Counted from the first letter of the stretch, positions 36,156 to 47,122 are shown. The stretch is DNA of 64,000 bases from Gemmatimonadota bacterium (GCA_027623325.1 JAQBXY010000001.1:237007-301006), one strand, 5' to 3'. Made by a program: numbers and translations. The notes: generated by a model not told the origin, from the sequence alone.

Positions 36156-37402
36156 TGTGGATGAACGTCTGGGCCGTGATCCGCCGCGAGTATCTCCAGA
36201 GGGTCCGCTCGAAGTGGTTCGTCGCAGCGACGGTCGGCGGGCCGCTCTTCATGGTCGCCGTGACGGTCGTGCCCGCGTACTTCGCCTCGCAGGGCGAACG
36301 CGCCGAGCGAGAACTCGCGATCGTCGATGGTACCAATGTCTTGTACGAACGCCTCGCTCCGGAACTCGAAGAGAGCGGGTGGACGGTCCACGAGGAACGC
36401 TGGCACGCCGACGTGATGACGGAACTCCGGCAGGCCGCGACCGATGGCGTGATCGGCGGGTTCATCATGCTGGACGAGCTGACCCTGGAGACGGGGGAAG
36501 CGATCATGTACGCGACGAATCGTCCCAGCACGATCCGGCAGGTGACCATGCGCAGTTCCATCGCGCGTGCGGCTCTCGAATATCAGCTCGAGCAACGGGG
36601 CGTCGATGCAGACGCGATGCTCCGTGGAGGTGGCCTCCGGATCGAATTGCTGTCGGACGAGGGGTCGGACATGGAGGATCCCGAGTTCGCCGTCGCGTAC
36701 CTCGGCGCGTTCTTCCTCTACATGATCATCCTGATCTATGCCGTGTCGGTCATGCGGGCGACGCTCGAGGAAAAGACCAGCAGGATCGTCGAGGTGATCA
36801 TCTCGTCGATGAAGCCCTGGCACCTCATGCTCGGCAAGATTCTTGGCGTCGGCGCGGTTGGTATGACCCAAATGGGGATCTGGCTGACGTTCGGGATTCT
36901 GATGTTCGCGACGGGACTGCCGATGTTGATCGCCGCACAGCCCGAACTCGCCAGCCTGGACGGGCTCCGGGACGTACTCCCGGGCGCTGGAATGCTCGCC
37001 CTCTTCGTCGGATTCTTCCTGTTCGGCTTCTTCATGTACGCCGGCATGTACGCTGCTGTCGGCGCGATGTGTAACACGGACGAGGAAGCTCAGCAGGCAC
37101 AGTTCCCACTCATCATGCTCATGGTCGTCCCGATCGTGATGGTGATGAACGTCATCGAGAACCCCATGACGCCGCTGTCCACGGGGCTGTCACTCTTCCC
37201 GCCCTTCACGCCGATTCTCATGTGGGCGCGCGTGGCAGGAGGCGGGGTGCCGGGCTGGCAGATCGCCCTGTCGTTCGTCCTCATGCTCGGCGCGATTTTT
37301 GCGATCGCATGGCTGGCCGGACGCATCTACAAGGTCGGGATTCTGATGGCGGGGAAACGGCCGACGTTGCCCGAGCTATGGCGATGGGTCCGCGAGGCGT
37401 GA
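36152..37402 (+). CDS. ABC transporter permease (NatB-like)
   Basis: VIRREYLQRVRSKWFVAATVGGPLFM; TM cluster; start overlaps the ATPase stop. Confidence 0.88.
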   Translation: MMWMNVWAVIRREYLQRVRSKWFVAATVGGPLFMVAVTVVPAYFASQGERAERELAIVDGTNVLYERLAPELEESGWTVHEERWHADVMTELRQAATDGVIGGFIMLDELTLETGEAIMYATNRPSTIRQVTMRSSIARAALEYQLEQRGVDADAMLRGGGLRIELLSDEGSDMEDPEFAVAYLGAFFLYMIILIYAVSVMRATLEEKTSRIVEVIISSMKPWHLMLGKILGVGAVGMTQMGIWLTFGILMFATGLPMLIAAQPELASLDGLRDVLPGAGMLALFVGFFLFGFFMYAGMYAAVGAMCNTDEEAQQAQFPLIMLMVVPIVMVMNVIENPMTPLSTGLSLFPPFTPILMWARVAGGGVPGWQIALSFVLMLGAIFAIAWLAGRIYKVGILMAGKRPTLPELWRWVREA

Positions 37403-37422
37403 AGGCCGTCCGGCGGTTCGAT

Positions 37423-37722
37423 CTACTCCGGGTCGGGTAGAGCCGACCTGAGCAGACCCTGAAGCTGGCGGTCGTCGAAGCTCCTCGCTTTGCCGACCGC
37501 CTCCTCGTAGCTGGCCTCGATGATGATGACCGTGGTGCGGGCGGGGGCGAAGCCAGAGTCACCCGTCGGTGGCTCGAAGCGAAGCAGGCCGCGAAACACC
37601 GTGGGCCGGTGCAGGTCGTTCTCGAAATCGAGGTAGGCGTCCCAGATCAAACCGGCGTGCGCAATCGTCGCGACGTGGAGGCCGGGCGTGGAATCCGACT
37701 TGGGGCGGGGCTGAGCGCTCAT
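37423..37722 (-). CDS. Hypothetical protein
   Basis: Compact ORF between a converging and a same-strand gene; no family recognised. Confidence 0.5.
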   Translation of the reverse strand: MSAQPRPKSDSTPGLHVATIAHAGLIWDAYLDFENDLHRPTVFRGLLRFEPPTGDSGFAPARTTVIIIEASYEEAVGKARSFDDRQLQGLLRSALPDPE

Positions 37723-37783
37723 GCCATCACGATACGGCCACGGATCGTCTGCGTACAGCCATTTCGCTTTGCTTGAACTCCCA

Positions 37784-39799
37784 CTACGTCCGGAGCTTGA
37801 GGGTCCGGCGCGCCGCTAGTAGAGCCTCTCTCATCTCGCGCAGATCGGAGTCGCCGAGCGCCTCCTTGCCGTACCTGGCCCGAAGGTAGAGATCGACGAC
37901 CCGTTCCGACGGCCTGCCGGCCGCCGAGCGCTCGTGCCGTATGTGGTTGAGCAGCGCCAACGGCGTCATTCCTGGGGTCACCGCGAGCCCCGCTCGCGCC
38001 GACGCGGTCCGGAGGTGTAGGTACATCTGCGTCGAGGGATCAAAGGCCGGACCGCCTCCGCGGGCCCACCAATACCCCAGCGCGAGAACCGCCAGTAGGG
38101 CGAGCGCACCCATTGGGCTCGGACCCCCCGGCTCGCCGTTCGATTCCGAGGCGACGAACTCCTGGACCGTCTGCCCGCCGAAGAGACCGGAGAAGATCCC
38201 GGCCTGGTCGTCCACGCTGTAGTCCAGGACCCACTTGTTCCAACGGTGCTGGATCCCATCGAAAAGAATTCGTCCCGGCCAGAACCAGGAAGCGACCTGG
38301 GAGGTGGAACCGGTGCCCGCAGGGGTCGGATCGAACGTCACCCAGCCGAATCCAGGAAACCAGACCTCGACCCAGGAGTGTGCCTCGTTCTGGGTCACCA
38401 CCAGATAGTTGCCGAAGTCGCTCCACTGGCCCCCCAGGAAGCCATTCACGTTGCGAGCCTCGATGCCGACGGCGCGCAGGAGTACGACCATGGCGGTGCT
38501 GAAGTACTCGCAGTGCCCGGCCTGGCGCTCGAACAGAAAATGATGAAGCGTCGCTTCACCGGCTGTGGCGGGTAGGTCGCGTGTGTACGTGAAGGTCTGC
38601 AGCCAGTCACGAATGGCCACCGCCTGGTCGTATCGATTGTCGATTCCCGCCGTCAACGAGTCGGCCAATGTCTCGATACGCGGATCGAGCCGGCGTGGGA
38701 TCTGTAGGAAATGTTCGCCCGACGGACGATACCCTCGCGTGTTCCCGCGCAGCTCATCGGCCGGGGGGAGATCGACCGGAGAATACGCGGTGTACGCTGG
38801 CGCCCCCGAGCCCCAGTACACGAAGTCCCCCGCGTTATCGAAGAGAGGCTGGATACCGTTGTCCGAGTCGATCTCGAGCGCAGGATGAAGCGCGAAGAGC
38901 ACACGGGTGTCGAGAGCCGACCCGAAGATCTTTTGCTCGACGATGTCTCCCTTCCACCGGTCGCGATACCAGGAGCTGGGTGCGGAGGATGGGGGCAGGT
39001 TCTGCGACCGCGTCCACCGAATGCCATCGAAGCGATCGTAGGAGCGCCCCCTCCAGTGGAGTCCCCCGGCGTTCTCAGGCGCCCCGTTGGGAAACTCGAC
39101 TCGAAGCACGATCTGAGGGTTCCCGAGGATCGTCGAACCATGATCACCGATCGAGACCTGGTCGCTGAACCCCGCGATTGCGGTGGCCATTGTCTCGCCT
39201 CGGCCGGCCCACCCCTGCGAGACGCGCGGGAAGGTCACGAACACGACGAGCGCAACGAGAAGGATCACTCCAGAAAGAGCGCCGGTCGTCGTGATCATCC
39301 CTCGGCCCAGCGGAACCACCGCGACCGAGTACCGCTCCGCTCGGCGGCGCAGGTGACCGACCATGAGGGCGAGCGTGGCGAGCGCGACGTAGGTGGTGAA
39401 CGCGAGCAGGAACACGATGCCCGGCCGATAGGCCGTTGATGCGAGCACGAGCGCAAAGGAGAGTGCGTAGAGTCGCAGGTCGTTGGGGGCGTCGAGCGAC
39501 CGCAGCGCCTCGGCGGAAAGGAGAAGCAGCAGTAGGTCGACGACCGGGATCACCACGTCGTCGCGGATGATGAAGACATGGATGAGCGCGCGGATCACCA
39601 GCAGGGTGGCGAGAGGAAGCCACACACGCTCGAGCCTGTGCGAGAAGTCCGTGTCGGGGTGCCAGAAGAGCGCCGTTCCCATGGCGATCGCGGCCAGGAA
39701 CGCGGAGAGCGGCTCGAAGCCCGCGCCGCCGGCGAACGCGACGAGGCCGGTGATGCCCATAAGGACCGCGAGTCGACGATGTAATAGGCGCAGGTTCAC
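37784..39799 (-). CDS. TgpA-like DUF3488/transglutaminase-core membrane protein
   Basis: N-terminal TM helices; RQAGHCEYFSTAMVVLLRAVGIEARNVNGFLGG...NEAHSWVEVWFPGFGWVTFDPTP. Confidence 0.9.
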   Translation of the reverse strand: MNLRLLHRRLAVLMGITGLVAFAGGAGFEPLSAFLAAIAMGTALFWHPDTDFSHRLERVWLPLATLLVIRALIHVFIIRDDVVIPVVDLLLLLLSAEALRSLDAPNDLRLYALSFALVLASTAYRPGIVFLLAFTTYVALATLALMVGHLRRRAERYSVAVVPLGRGMITTTGALSGVILLVALVVFVTFPRVSQGWAGRGETMATAIAGFSDQVSIGDHGSTILGNPQIVLRVEFPNGAPENAGGLHWRGRSYDRFDGIRWTRSQNLPPSSAPSSWYRDRWKGDIVEQKIFGSALDTRVLFALHPALEIDSDNGIQPLFDNAGDFVYWGSGAPAYTAYSPVDLPPADELRGNTRGYRPSGEHFLQIPRRLDPRIETLADSLTAGIDNRYDQAVAIRDWLQTFTYTRDLPATAGEATLHHFLFERQAGHCEYFSTAMVVLLRAVGIEARNVNGFLGGQWSDFGNYLVVTQNEAHSWVEVWFPGFGWVTFDPTPAGTGSTSQVASWFWPGRILFDGIQHRWNKWVLDYSVDDQAGIFSGLFGGQTVQEFVASESNGEPGGPSPMGALALLAVLALGYWWARGGGPAFDPSTQMYLHLRTASARAGLAVTPGMTPLALLNHIRHERSAAGRPSERVVDLYLRARYGKEALGDSDLREMREALLAARRTLKLRT

Positions 39800-40887
39800 G
39801 CGGCCTCCTCTCCATAACCGAGGCGCGCATCGCGGCCGACCACGAGCACATCACCATACCCGGCGCGGCCATCGACGGAGACCAGCACACACGCATCGCG
39901 GCTGATCGGCGGCTGGGGGGCCGGAGCATTAGGCGAGAAGTCCACCCTCGCCAGCACGTCGAGGGCCCGCTCGAGCTGACCCGAGCCTCCGCCGGGCTCG
40001 AGAAAGTCCTCTCCCGCTACGAGGGCGAAGGGACGGTGTTGGGCGACGGCGCGAGCGACCAGCGAAGCGGCGACTTCGACGGCGACTTCGGCCGCCTCCC
40101 CCGGGTCCGCCCTGAGGTCCAGGCAAATCCAGCGCGTCTCGGCGCCATCGCGTTCATACTCGCGAATGACGGGCTCACGCAGCCGAGCCGAGGACTTCCA
40201 GTGGATGTCTCGCGAGTCGTCACCGACTCGGTAGTCGCGCAGACTTCGGTATTCCCCGCGGGCCCCCGCCGCGCCCCGAGCGGACAGCCCGATGCGGGGC
40301 ACTCGGCCCGACCCGGGCGATGGCTCGCGGACGGCCCGATCGGTGCGGGGCCACACGACGACCTCGCCGGGGATCTCCACGTCGCGCTCCTTCACGAACA
40401 TCCCGAAGGGGAATCCGGTCGATAAGGTGACCGTACCCAGCGGATAGATGCCACGCCGGATGAAGCTGTTCACGGATCGTGCGGACGCCTGCCCGTTCGG
40501 CGGGATGTGGGCGAGGAACGCTTTGTCCGGGAGGCCAACCTCGGACAGTTCGACGGCCAGAGAGGGCAGCCGCTTCTTCCGATTCGTCACCTCGTACACG
40601 ATCCGGCAATCGTGGCCCACGGTCACCGCCTGAGGGCTCCGTCGCTCGATGTGCAGCTCTCGGATCGCCTGCTCCGACAGCCAGCTACTCACCACGATGA
40701 AACCCAGCATCGACCCGAGCAGGAGGTACAGGAGGTTGTTGCCCGTGTTCATGGCGGCCAGCCCGACAGCCATCGTACCTAAAGTGAACGCGAGTCCTCC
40801 GCCCGTGAAGCGGATTCGGCGCCAGGCCCTCACCCGCCGCCACAGATCCCGTAGTCCCACCAGAATCGCGTGCAGCGTCTGCCTCAC
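39796..40887 (-). CDS. DUF58-domain protein
   Basis: YRVGDDSRDIHWKSSARLREPVIREYERD. Confidence 0.9.
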   Translation of the reverse strand: MRQTLHAILVGLRDLWRRVRAWRRIRFTGGGLAFTLGTMAVGLAAMNTGNNLLYLLLGSMLGFIVVSSWLSEQAIRELHIERRSPQAVTVGHDCRIVYEVTNRKKRLPSLAVELSEVGLPDKAFLAHIPPNGQASARSVNSFIRRGIYPLGTVTLSTGFPFGMFVKERDVEIPGEVVVWPRTDRAVREPSPGSGRVPRIGLSARGAAGARGEYRSLRDYRVGDDSRDIHWKSSARLREPVIREYERDGAETRWICLDLRADPGEAAEVAVEVAASLVARAVAQHRPFALVAGEDFLEPGGGSGQLERALDVLARVDFSPNAPAPQPPISRDACVLVSVDGRAGYGDVLVVGRDARLGYGEEAA

Positions 40888-41909
40888 ACCGGCGCCTCTA
40901 CCTCTTCGAGGATGCCCTCGAGGATGGCGGCCGCCTCGTCGTGAACATCGAAGGCCGAGCCCGACGCTCCAGCCGGCAGAATCCGGTGCGCCAAGCAGGG
41001 CACGATCAGGTCACGCACGTCGTCGGGAATCAGATACGTTCGGCCGCGTGTCAGCGCGTAGGCGCGAGCGGCCCGGAAGACCGCGATGTTGCCGCGAGGG
41101 CTCACGCCGATGCGCAGCTTCCCGGTCGTGCGTGTCTTGTGCACGATCGCCATGAGATAGTCGAGAATCGCCGGATCGACCTCGACCTCTTCCACACGAT
41201 TCTGCAACTGGACGACCTGCTGGGGTGACAGGACGGTCTGGAGGCGATCGACGACCGGCTCGAGGGACCGCGACTCGGCCAGAATACGGCGCTCCGCCTC
41301 TCCGTCGGGATAACCGATCGTGATCCGCATGAGGAACCTGTCGAGCTGGCTTTCCGGAAGCGGATAGGTGCCGTGGTGCTCGAGAGGGTTCTGGGTAGCC
41401 ATGACAAGGAACGGTTTCGGCAGCTCCATCGTCCGATCGTCGATCGTGACGCTGCCGTCCTGCATGGCCTCCAGGAGACCGCTCTGGGTTCGCGGCGGTG
41501 CCCGGTTGATCTCGTCGGCCAGCACCACGTTCGCGAAAATCGGACCCTCACGGATCTCGAAGGAAAGCGTCTTCGGGTTGTAGACCGATACCCCTAGGAC
41601 GTCGGACGGCAGGAGGTCTGATGTGAACTGAATCCGCCGGAACCCGAGGCCAAGGGCCTTCGCCAGCGCGTGAGACAGCGTCGTCTTGCCGACCCCCGGG
41701 ACGTCCTCGAAAAGGATGTGGCCGCGAGCGAGCAAGGCGGCCACCGCTAGGCGCACCACCTCCCTCTTTCCGTGGAAGACGGTTTCGACTTCTTGGACAA
41801 GGTGGTCGAGTAGCTCGAGCGACGGGCGGGATTCCCTCGTCGGTGCGGGAGCGGTCGTGTCGGACAAGAGCGGATTCCAGGCAGGTTCGAAGGCGAAAAA
41901 GTATAACAC
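40884..41909 (-). CDS. MoxR-family AAA+ ATPase
   Basis: FEDVPGVGKTTLSHALAKAL, LADEINRAPPRTQSGLLEAMQDGSVTIDDRT, ATQNPLEHHGTYPLPESQLDRFLMR. Confidence 0.95.
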   Translation of the reverse strand: MLYFFAFEPAWNPLLSDTTAPAPTRESRPSLELLDHLVQEVETVFHGKREVVRLAVAALLARGHILFEDVPGVGKTTLSHALAKALGLGFRRIQFTSDLLPSDVLGVSVYNPKTLSFEIREGPIFANVVLADEINRAPPRTQSGLLEAMQDGSVTIDDRTMELPKPFLVMATQNPLEHHGTYPLPESQLDRFLMRITIGYPDGEAERRILAESRSLEPVVDRLQTVLSPQQVVQLQNRVEEVEVDPAILDYLMAIVHKTRTTGKLRIGVSPRGNIAVFRAARAYALTRGRTYLIPDDVRDLIVPCLAHRILPAGASGSAFDVHDEAAAILEGILEEVEAPV

Positions 41910-42096
41910 TCACGTGGCGAAAAAGGTTCTAAAAAGAGGCCCTGTCGCTCCTTGACCTCACCCCTCGAATGCAGGTAGGTTCAGGCCGTTTACTGGGTCA
42001 TGTTCCGTTTGTCACAAGCGTTGTGTGGCGCGGAAAAACCCTGCCTTGCGCCCGTTTGCGAGGGCGCTGTGCTGCGCTAAGGAGCAGTGGCTTCGA

Positions 42097-42702
42097 ATGA
42101 AAAAGCACTGGCTGATTGGCGGACTCGCTGGCGTCTTTGCGCTGGCGGGCCTCGCGTTCGTCCAGGGCGGGGGTGCCGAAGGCGAGGCTGCAACCGCTGC
42201 CGCGTCCGGACAACCCATCGCCTTCCCGCACAATCAGCACGCCGGAAACGAGCCCGGGCAGAACAACATGGACTGTCAGTTCTGCCACTTCTCGGCCGAG
42301 CGGTCGGTCGACGCCGGCATCCCTCCGGTATCGACGTGCTGGGGCTGCCACCAGATCGTTCAGGGGACCACGGCGGCGCAGCAGCAGGAGATCGCCAAGA
42401 TCGGTGGCTACGTCGAACGCGGTGAGCCGATCCCGTGGGTGCGCATGTACAAGATCTCCGATCACGCCCACTTCCCCCACATGCGGCACATCAACGCCGG
42501 CCTCGAATGCCAGCAATGCCACGGTGAGGTGCAGACGATGACCGAGATCACGACGAGGACCGGGCTGGCTCGCGTCTTCATCGGGGCTGATCCGGTTTGG
42601 GGCGGCGACAACATGGGATGGTGCGTGGAGTGCCACCGACAGCCGGATCCGGCGACCGGTGAGCAACAGGCGTCCACCGACTGCGCCGTCTGCCATTACT
42701 AG
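42097..42702 (+). CDS. actA: Alternative complex III subunit A, multiheme cytochrome c
   Basis: Five CxxCH motifs visible (CQFCH, CWGCH, CQQCH, CVECH, CAVCH); first gene of the act cluster. Confidence 0.9.
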   Translation: MKKHWLIGGLAGVFALAGLAFVQGGGAEGEAATAAASGQPIAFPHNQHAGNEPGQNNMDCQFCHFSAERSVDAGIPPVSTCWGCHQIVQGTTAAQQQEIAKIGGYVERGEPIPWVRMYKISDHAHFPHMRHINAGLECQQCHGEVQTMTEITTRTGLARVFIGADPVWGGDNMGWCVECHRQPDPATGEQQASTDCAVCHY

Positions 42703-42713
42703 GAATCGACGAC

Positions 42714-45700
42714 ATGACTGACGGCATCAAACGGCGCGAATTCCTCAAGGTCCTCGGCGTCTCGGGCGCCGGCGCGACCATGACCGGCTGCGGAGCCGGA
42801 GACGTCGAGCGCCTCATTCCTTACGTGGTGGCACCGGAAGAGATCACACCCGGTGTGGCCACGTGGTACGCAACGACGTGCGGTGGCTGTTCGGCCCAAT
42901 GCGGTATGTGGGTGCGGACCCGCGAGGGACGTGCGGTAAAGGTCGAGGGCAATCCCGACCACCCCGTCTCCGAGGGCGGTCTCTGCTCCCGCGGCCACGC
43001 GACGCTCCAGCATCTGTACAACCCCGACCGCTTCGCCGGCCCCATGATCCGCGAGGGCACGCGCCTTCGCCAAGGAACGTGGGACGAGGCCGAGCGCCTC
43101 CTGGCCGCACGCATTGGCACACTCGGCAACGTGATGTTCGTCGGTGGCCACATGGGTCCGACCCTGAGCGGCTTGGTCGATCGCTTCCTGAGTGGTGTCG
43201 GTGGCACGCGTGTCGCGTACGACGCCGTTTCCGACGCGCCGCTTCGCGAGGCAACAAGGATCGCCTACGGCGTCGATGGTCTCCCGACGTACGACATCGG
43301 AGCCGCGAAGCTGCTCCTGTCGTTCGGGAATGACTTCATCGATTCCGGAGCTTCGCCCGTGGCCCACAACAAGGGCCTCGCGCACATGAGCGCCGTCGAC
43401 GCGGAAGGGCACGAAAAGGGTCGGTTCGTCTATCTCGGCGCGAGGCTCTCCGTTACCGGCCTCAACGCGGACGAGTGGATTCCGATTCGTCCGGGCTCGG
43501 AAGCCGCGGTCGCTCTGGGCATGGCGTCTGCAATCGCAGGTCCGAACGCGACGGGTCCCTACGCCAACCTTCTTCAGGCCTACAACACCGAGAGTGCGGC
43601 TGCGGCCGCCGGTGTGAGCGAGGAATCGATTCGCACGCTCGCGGAGCGTTTCGTTTCCGAGGGACCGAGTCTCGCGATGGGCCCCGGCGTAGGCGCGCAT
43701 CACAGGAACGCGACCGCGGCGAATCTGGCGGTCCTCATCCTCAACGATGTTGCCGGCAACGTCGGCCGGACCGTCACGATCGGTGGTGGGCCGACCGCCT
43801 CGGCCAGCAAGTTCTCCGACATGACTGCTGCGATCGGCGCGATGGCCGCTGGACGCGTTGGCGTCGCGATCGTCCACGGCACGAATCCAGCCTACTCGCT
43901 TCCCGCGGCCTCAGGCTTCCAGGCAGCGTTCGACGAGGTGCCGTTCAAGGTGTCCTTCGCTTCTGCGATGGACGAGACCGCGGCCATGGCCGACCTGATT
44001 CTGCCGGATCGCCACTTCCTCGAGTCCTGGGGCGATTCCATGCCGAAGGCCGGGGTCATGGCGATTCAGCAGCCGGTCATGCAGGCCGTGCCGCACTTCG
44101 ACTCGAAACAGGCCGGAGATCTGCTCCTCGCAGTGTCTGCTCACCTGGGCAACGACCTGGGCGCGGCCACCTTCTACGAATATCTGCGCGGCGCACATCA
44201 GGCTCAGCACACCACCGCGATGGGTCCGTTCGAGGAGACGTGGCGGGCTGCGCTCCGGACGGGAGCGGTGAGTCACGCAATGGCTGCCACGACGGGGGCG
44301 TCCGTTCTGCGCGCTCCGGATGCGGCGCTTACCTTCGACGTGCCCGCGTTCGACGGCGACGGCGACCTGACGCTCATGGTTTACCCCTCGCCTCGTTTCG
44401 GCGGCGGCGAGTTCTCCAATAGTCCGTGGATGCAGGAACTGCCCGACCCGGTCTCGAAGATCACGTGGCATTCGTGGCTCGAAATGAACCCGACCACAGC
44501 AGAGGCTCGGGGGCTCCGGGAGGGTGACATCGTCACGGTGACGTCACCGCATGGCGCGGTGGATGTTCCGGTCTGGATCTATCCGGGCATCCGTGAGGAT
44601 GCGGTGGCGCTCGCGATGGGCGGCGGCCACACCGACATGGGCCGCTGGGCGACGGGGAACGGCGTCAACGCGCTGGATCTTCTTCCGGCCACGGCCGAGC
44701 AGCCGTCGGGCGCATTCGTGACACTCGCGACGACCGTCAACGTGGTGTCGACCGGAGTTCGGCGGCGGCTGGCGACGATCGATGGCTCTGAGGGCGATCA
44801 ACACGATCGCCCGATCGCTCCCGCGGTCGCTCTAGCCGACCTGGGACACGAGGAGGAAGAGCACGCCGACGAAGGTCACGGCGAGCTGATGGAGCTTCAG
44901 GGCTTCGGAGGCATCAAGCCCGTGCCGGCCGAGGGCGGCGCGCCGAGTGCGTTCCCCCTCCCGGGCACCGATCACGGTCCTTACGCGGTCGCACACGAGG
45001 GTCCCCGTTGGGCGATGGCCATCGATCTCGACAAGTGCACAGGCTGCAGCGCGTGTGTCACTGCCTGCCACGCGGAGAACAACGTGCCGTGGGTCGGTGA
45101 GCAGCAGGTCATAATGGGGCGTGACATGAACTGGGTTCGCATCGAGCGTTACTACGAGCATATCGATGCGACGCAGGCCGGCGACCTCGACGTACGCTTC
45201 CTGCCGATGATCTGCCAGCACTGCGGAAACGCCCCGTGCGAGCCGGTCTGCCCGGTGTTCGCCACGTACCACACGCCCGAGGGCGTGAACGCGCAGGTCT
45301 ACAACCGCTGCGTCGGGACGCGCTACTGCGCCAACAACTGCCCGTACAAGGTCCGCGTCTTCAACTGGTATCGGTACACGGACGAAAACGTGCCGGAACC
45401 GATGAACTGGCAGTGGAACCCGGACGTCACGGTTCGCACGAACGGCGTCATGGAGAAGTGCTCCTTCTGCATGCAGCGGATTCGGGAGTCCGAGAATCGC
45501 GCGGCGCTCGAGGAGGGTCGCGATGTCCGCGACGGGGAGATCGTTCCGGCGTGTCAGCAGAGCTGCCCGGCCGAGGCGATCGTGTTCGGCAACATCCGCG
45601 ATCCGAACTCGCGGGTCTCCGAGGTCGTCGCGAACGAACGGACATACCGGGTCCTCGATGAACTCATCAACACGCAGCCGGCCGTGAACTACCTGAAGAA

Positions 45701-45737
45701 GGTCACGTTCCACGAAGTATCCGGAGGGCACGAATAA
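42714..45737 (+). CDS. actB: Alternative complex III subunit B, molybdopterin-oxidoreductase-like plus Fe-S protein
   Basis: MTDGIKRREFLKVLGVSGAGATMTGCG; CTGCSACVTACHAENNVPWVG; CQHCGNAPCEPVCPVFATYHTPEGVNAQVYNRCVGTRYCANNCPYKVRVFNWY. Confidence 0.95.
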   Translation: MTDGIKRREFLKVLGVSGAGATMTGCGAGDVERLIPYVVAPEEITPGVATWYATTCGGCSAQCGMWVRTREGRAVKVEGNPDHPVSEGGLCSRGHATLQHLYNPDRFAGPMIREGTRLRQGTWDEAERLLAARIGTLGNVMFVGGHMGPTLSGLVDRFLSGVGGTRVAYDAVSDAPLREATRIAYGVDGLPTYDIGAAKLLLSFGNDFIDSGASPVAHNKGLAHMSAVDAEGHEKGRFVYLGARLSVTGLNADEWIPIRPGSEAAVALGMASAIAGPNATGPYANLLQAYNTESAAAAAGVSEESIRTLAERFVSEGPSLAMGPGVGAHHRNATAANLAVLILNDVAGNVGRTVTIGGGPTASASKFSDMTAAIGAMAAGRVGVAIVHGTNPAYSLPAASGFQAAFDEVPFKVSFASAMDETAAMADLILPDRHFLESWGDSMPKAGVMAIQQPVMQAVPHFDSKQAGDLLLAVSAHLGNDLGAATFYEYLRGAHQAQHTTAMGPFEETWRAALRTGAVSHAMAATTGASVLRAPDAALTFDVPAFDGDGDLTLMVYPSPRFGGGEFSNSPWMQELPDPVSKITWHSWLEMNPTTAEARGLREGDIVTVTSPHGAVDVPVWIYPGIREDAVALAMGGGHTDMGRWATGNGVNALDLLPATAEQPSGAFVTLATTVNVVSTGVRRRLATIDGSEGDQHDRPIAPAVALADLGHEEEEHADEGHGELMELQGFGGIKPVPAEGGAPSAFPLPGTDHGPYAVAHEGPRWAMAIDLDKCTGCSACVTACHAENNVPWVGEQQVIMGRDMNWVRIERYYEHIDATQAGDLDVRFLPMICQHCGNAPCEPVCPVFATYHTPEGVNAQVYNRCVGTRYCANNCPYKVRVFNWYRYTDENVPEPMNWQWNPDVTVRTNGVMEKCSFCMQRIRESENRAALEEGRDVRDGEIVPACQQSCPAEAIVFGNIRDPNSRVSEVVANERTYRVLDELINTQPAVNYLKKVTFHEVSGGHE

Positions 45738-47122
45738 TGGCCGTCGGAACGCAGGAACGTGGCGCGCTGACCCATCCGGACGTCCATCGCCTCGATGACG
45801 TCAACCGCGACGTACTCAAGGTCCTCGCCACGCCCGGCAAGGGCTGGTGGATGCTCTTCGGCCTCGCCGTCGCCGGAGTAGGACTCTTCCTCACGGCGTG
45901 GGGATGGCAGATCTACAAGGGCATCGGCGTCAGCGGGCTCATGTCGCCCGTCGGATGGGGCGTCTACATCACGACCTTCGTCTTCTGGGTCGGTATCGCC
46001 CACTCTGGAACGCTGATCTCCGCGATTCTCTTCCTCTTCCGAGCGCCCTGGCGGCAGTCGATCTACCGGGCGGCAGAGGCGATGACGGTCTTCGCGGTCA
46101 TGACCGCGGGGCTCTTTCCGCTCATTCACGTCGGGCGGCTCTGGCACGCGTACTGGCTGATTCCGTACCCGAACTCCCGCTTCCTGTGGCCGAACTTCAA
46201 GTCGCCGCTGGTGTGGGACGTCTTCGCGGTCACGACCTACTTCACGGTGTCGGCCGTCTTCTTCTATCTCGGCACCGTTCCCGACGTCGCCGCGGCTCGT
46301 GATCGGGCCGTAGGGCTCCGCAAGAAGTTCTACACGGTGATTTCGCTCGGCTGGCAGGGCACCGACCAGCAGTGGCACCACTTCGGAAAGGCGTACGTCT
46401 TCCTCGCCGCGCTGGCCACGCCGCTGGTTCTGTCGGTGCACTCCGTGGTTTCCTGGGACTTCGCGATGTCGATCGTGCCGGGTTGGCACGCGACGATCTT
46501 CGCGCCGTACTTCGTCGCCGGCGCCATCTTCTCCGGCGTCGCGATGGTGATCACGCTGACGGTGCCGCTGCGGAAGATCTTCGGTCTCGAAGCGTATCTC
46601 ACGACGAAGCACTACGACGCGATGGCCAAGCTGTGCCTGTTCACGTCGATGATCGTCTTCTACGCGTACCTCTCCGAGTTCTTCCTCGCTTGGTACAGCG
46701 GCGAGGAGATCGAACGGAGCGCCTTCTGGAACCGTCTGTTCGGAACGTACTGGTGGGCCACCTGGATCATGTTGGTCTGCAACGGTTTCGTGCCGATCAT
46801 GCTCTGGTTCAAGCGCGTGCGGCACTCCATTCCGGCGCTGTTCGTCATCTCGATCTTCGTCAACATCGGCATGTGGTTCGAGCGCTATGTGATCGTAGTC
46901 ACCTCGCTCCACCACGAGTACATGCCGTTCGCGTGGGGCATCTACCGTCCGTCCGTGACCGAGATGAGCATCCTGCTCGGCAGCTTTTGCTGGTTCGGCT
47001 TCTGGTTCCTGCTCTTCACCCGGTTGATTCCGCCGATCGCGATTCAGGAGCTCAAGGAGGTACTGCCTCCGCCGATGCGGAAGAAGGCCAAGGCCCACGA
47101 CGGCGGGGAGGCGCACGCATGA
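45737..47122 (+). CDS. actC: Alternative complex III subunit C, NrfD-like membrane protein
   Basis: Polytopic NrfD-like protein directly after actB; FVFWVGIAHSGTLISAILFLFRAPWRQSIYRAAEAMT. Confidence 0.93.
   Translation: MAVGTQERGALTHPDVHRLDDVNRDVLKVLATPGKGWWMLFGLAVAGVGLFLTAWGWQIYKGIGVSGLMSPVGWGVYITTFVFWVGIAHSGTLISAILFLFRAPWRQSIYRAAEAMTVFAVMTAGLFPLIHVGRLWHAYWLIPYPNSRFLWPNFKSPLVWDVFAVTTYFTVSAVFFYLGTVPDVAAARDRAVGLRKKFYTVISLGWQGTDQQWHHFGKAYVFLAALATPLVLSVHSVVSWDFAMSIVPGWHATIFAPYFVAGAIFSGVAMVITLTVPLRKIFGLEAYLTTKHYDAMAKLCLFTSMIVFYAYLSEFFLAWYSGEEIERSAFWNRLFGTYWWATWIMLVCNGFVPIMLWFKRVRHSIPALFVISIFVNIGMWFERYVIVVTSLHHEYMPFAWGIYRPSVTEMSILLGSFCWFGFWFLLFTRLIPPIAIQELKEVLPPPMRKKAKAHDGGEAHA

Noticed and set aside
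41910-42096. AT-richer divergent intergenic region between moxR and actA as a specific promoter/riboswitch
   Set aside because: Very likely contains promoters, but no confident -10/-35 or structured RNA motif could be assigned by eye.
42699-43877. 392-aa minus-strand ORF opposite actB
   Set aside because: Shadow ORF with no family motif.
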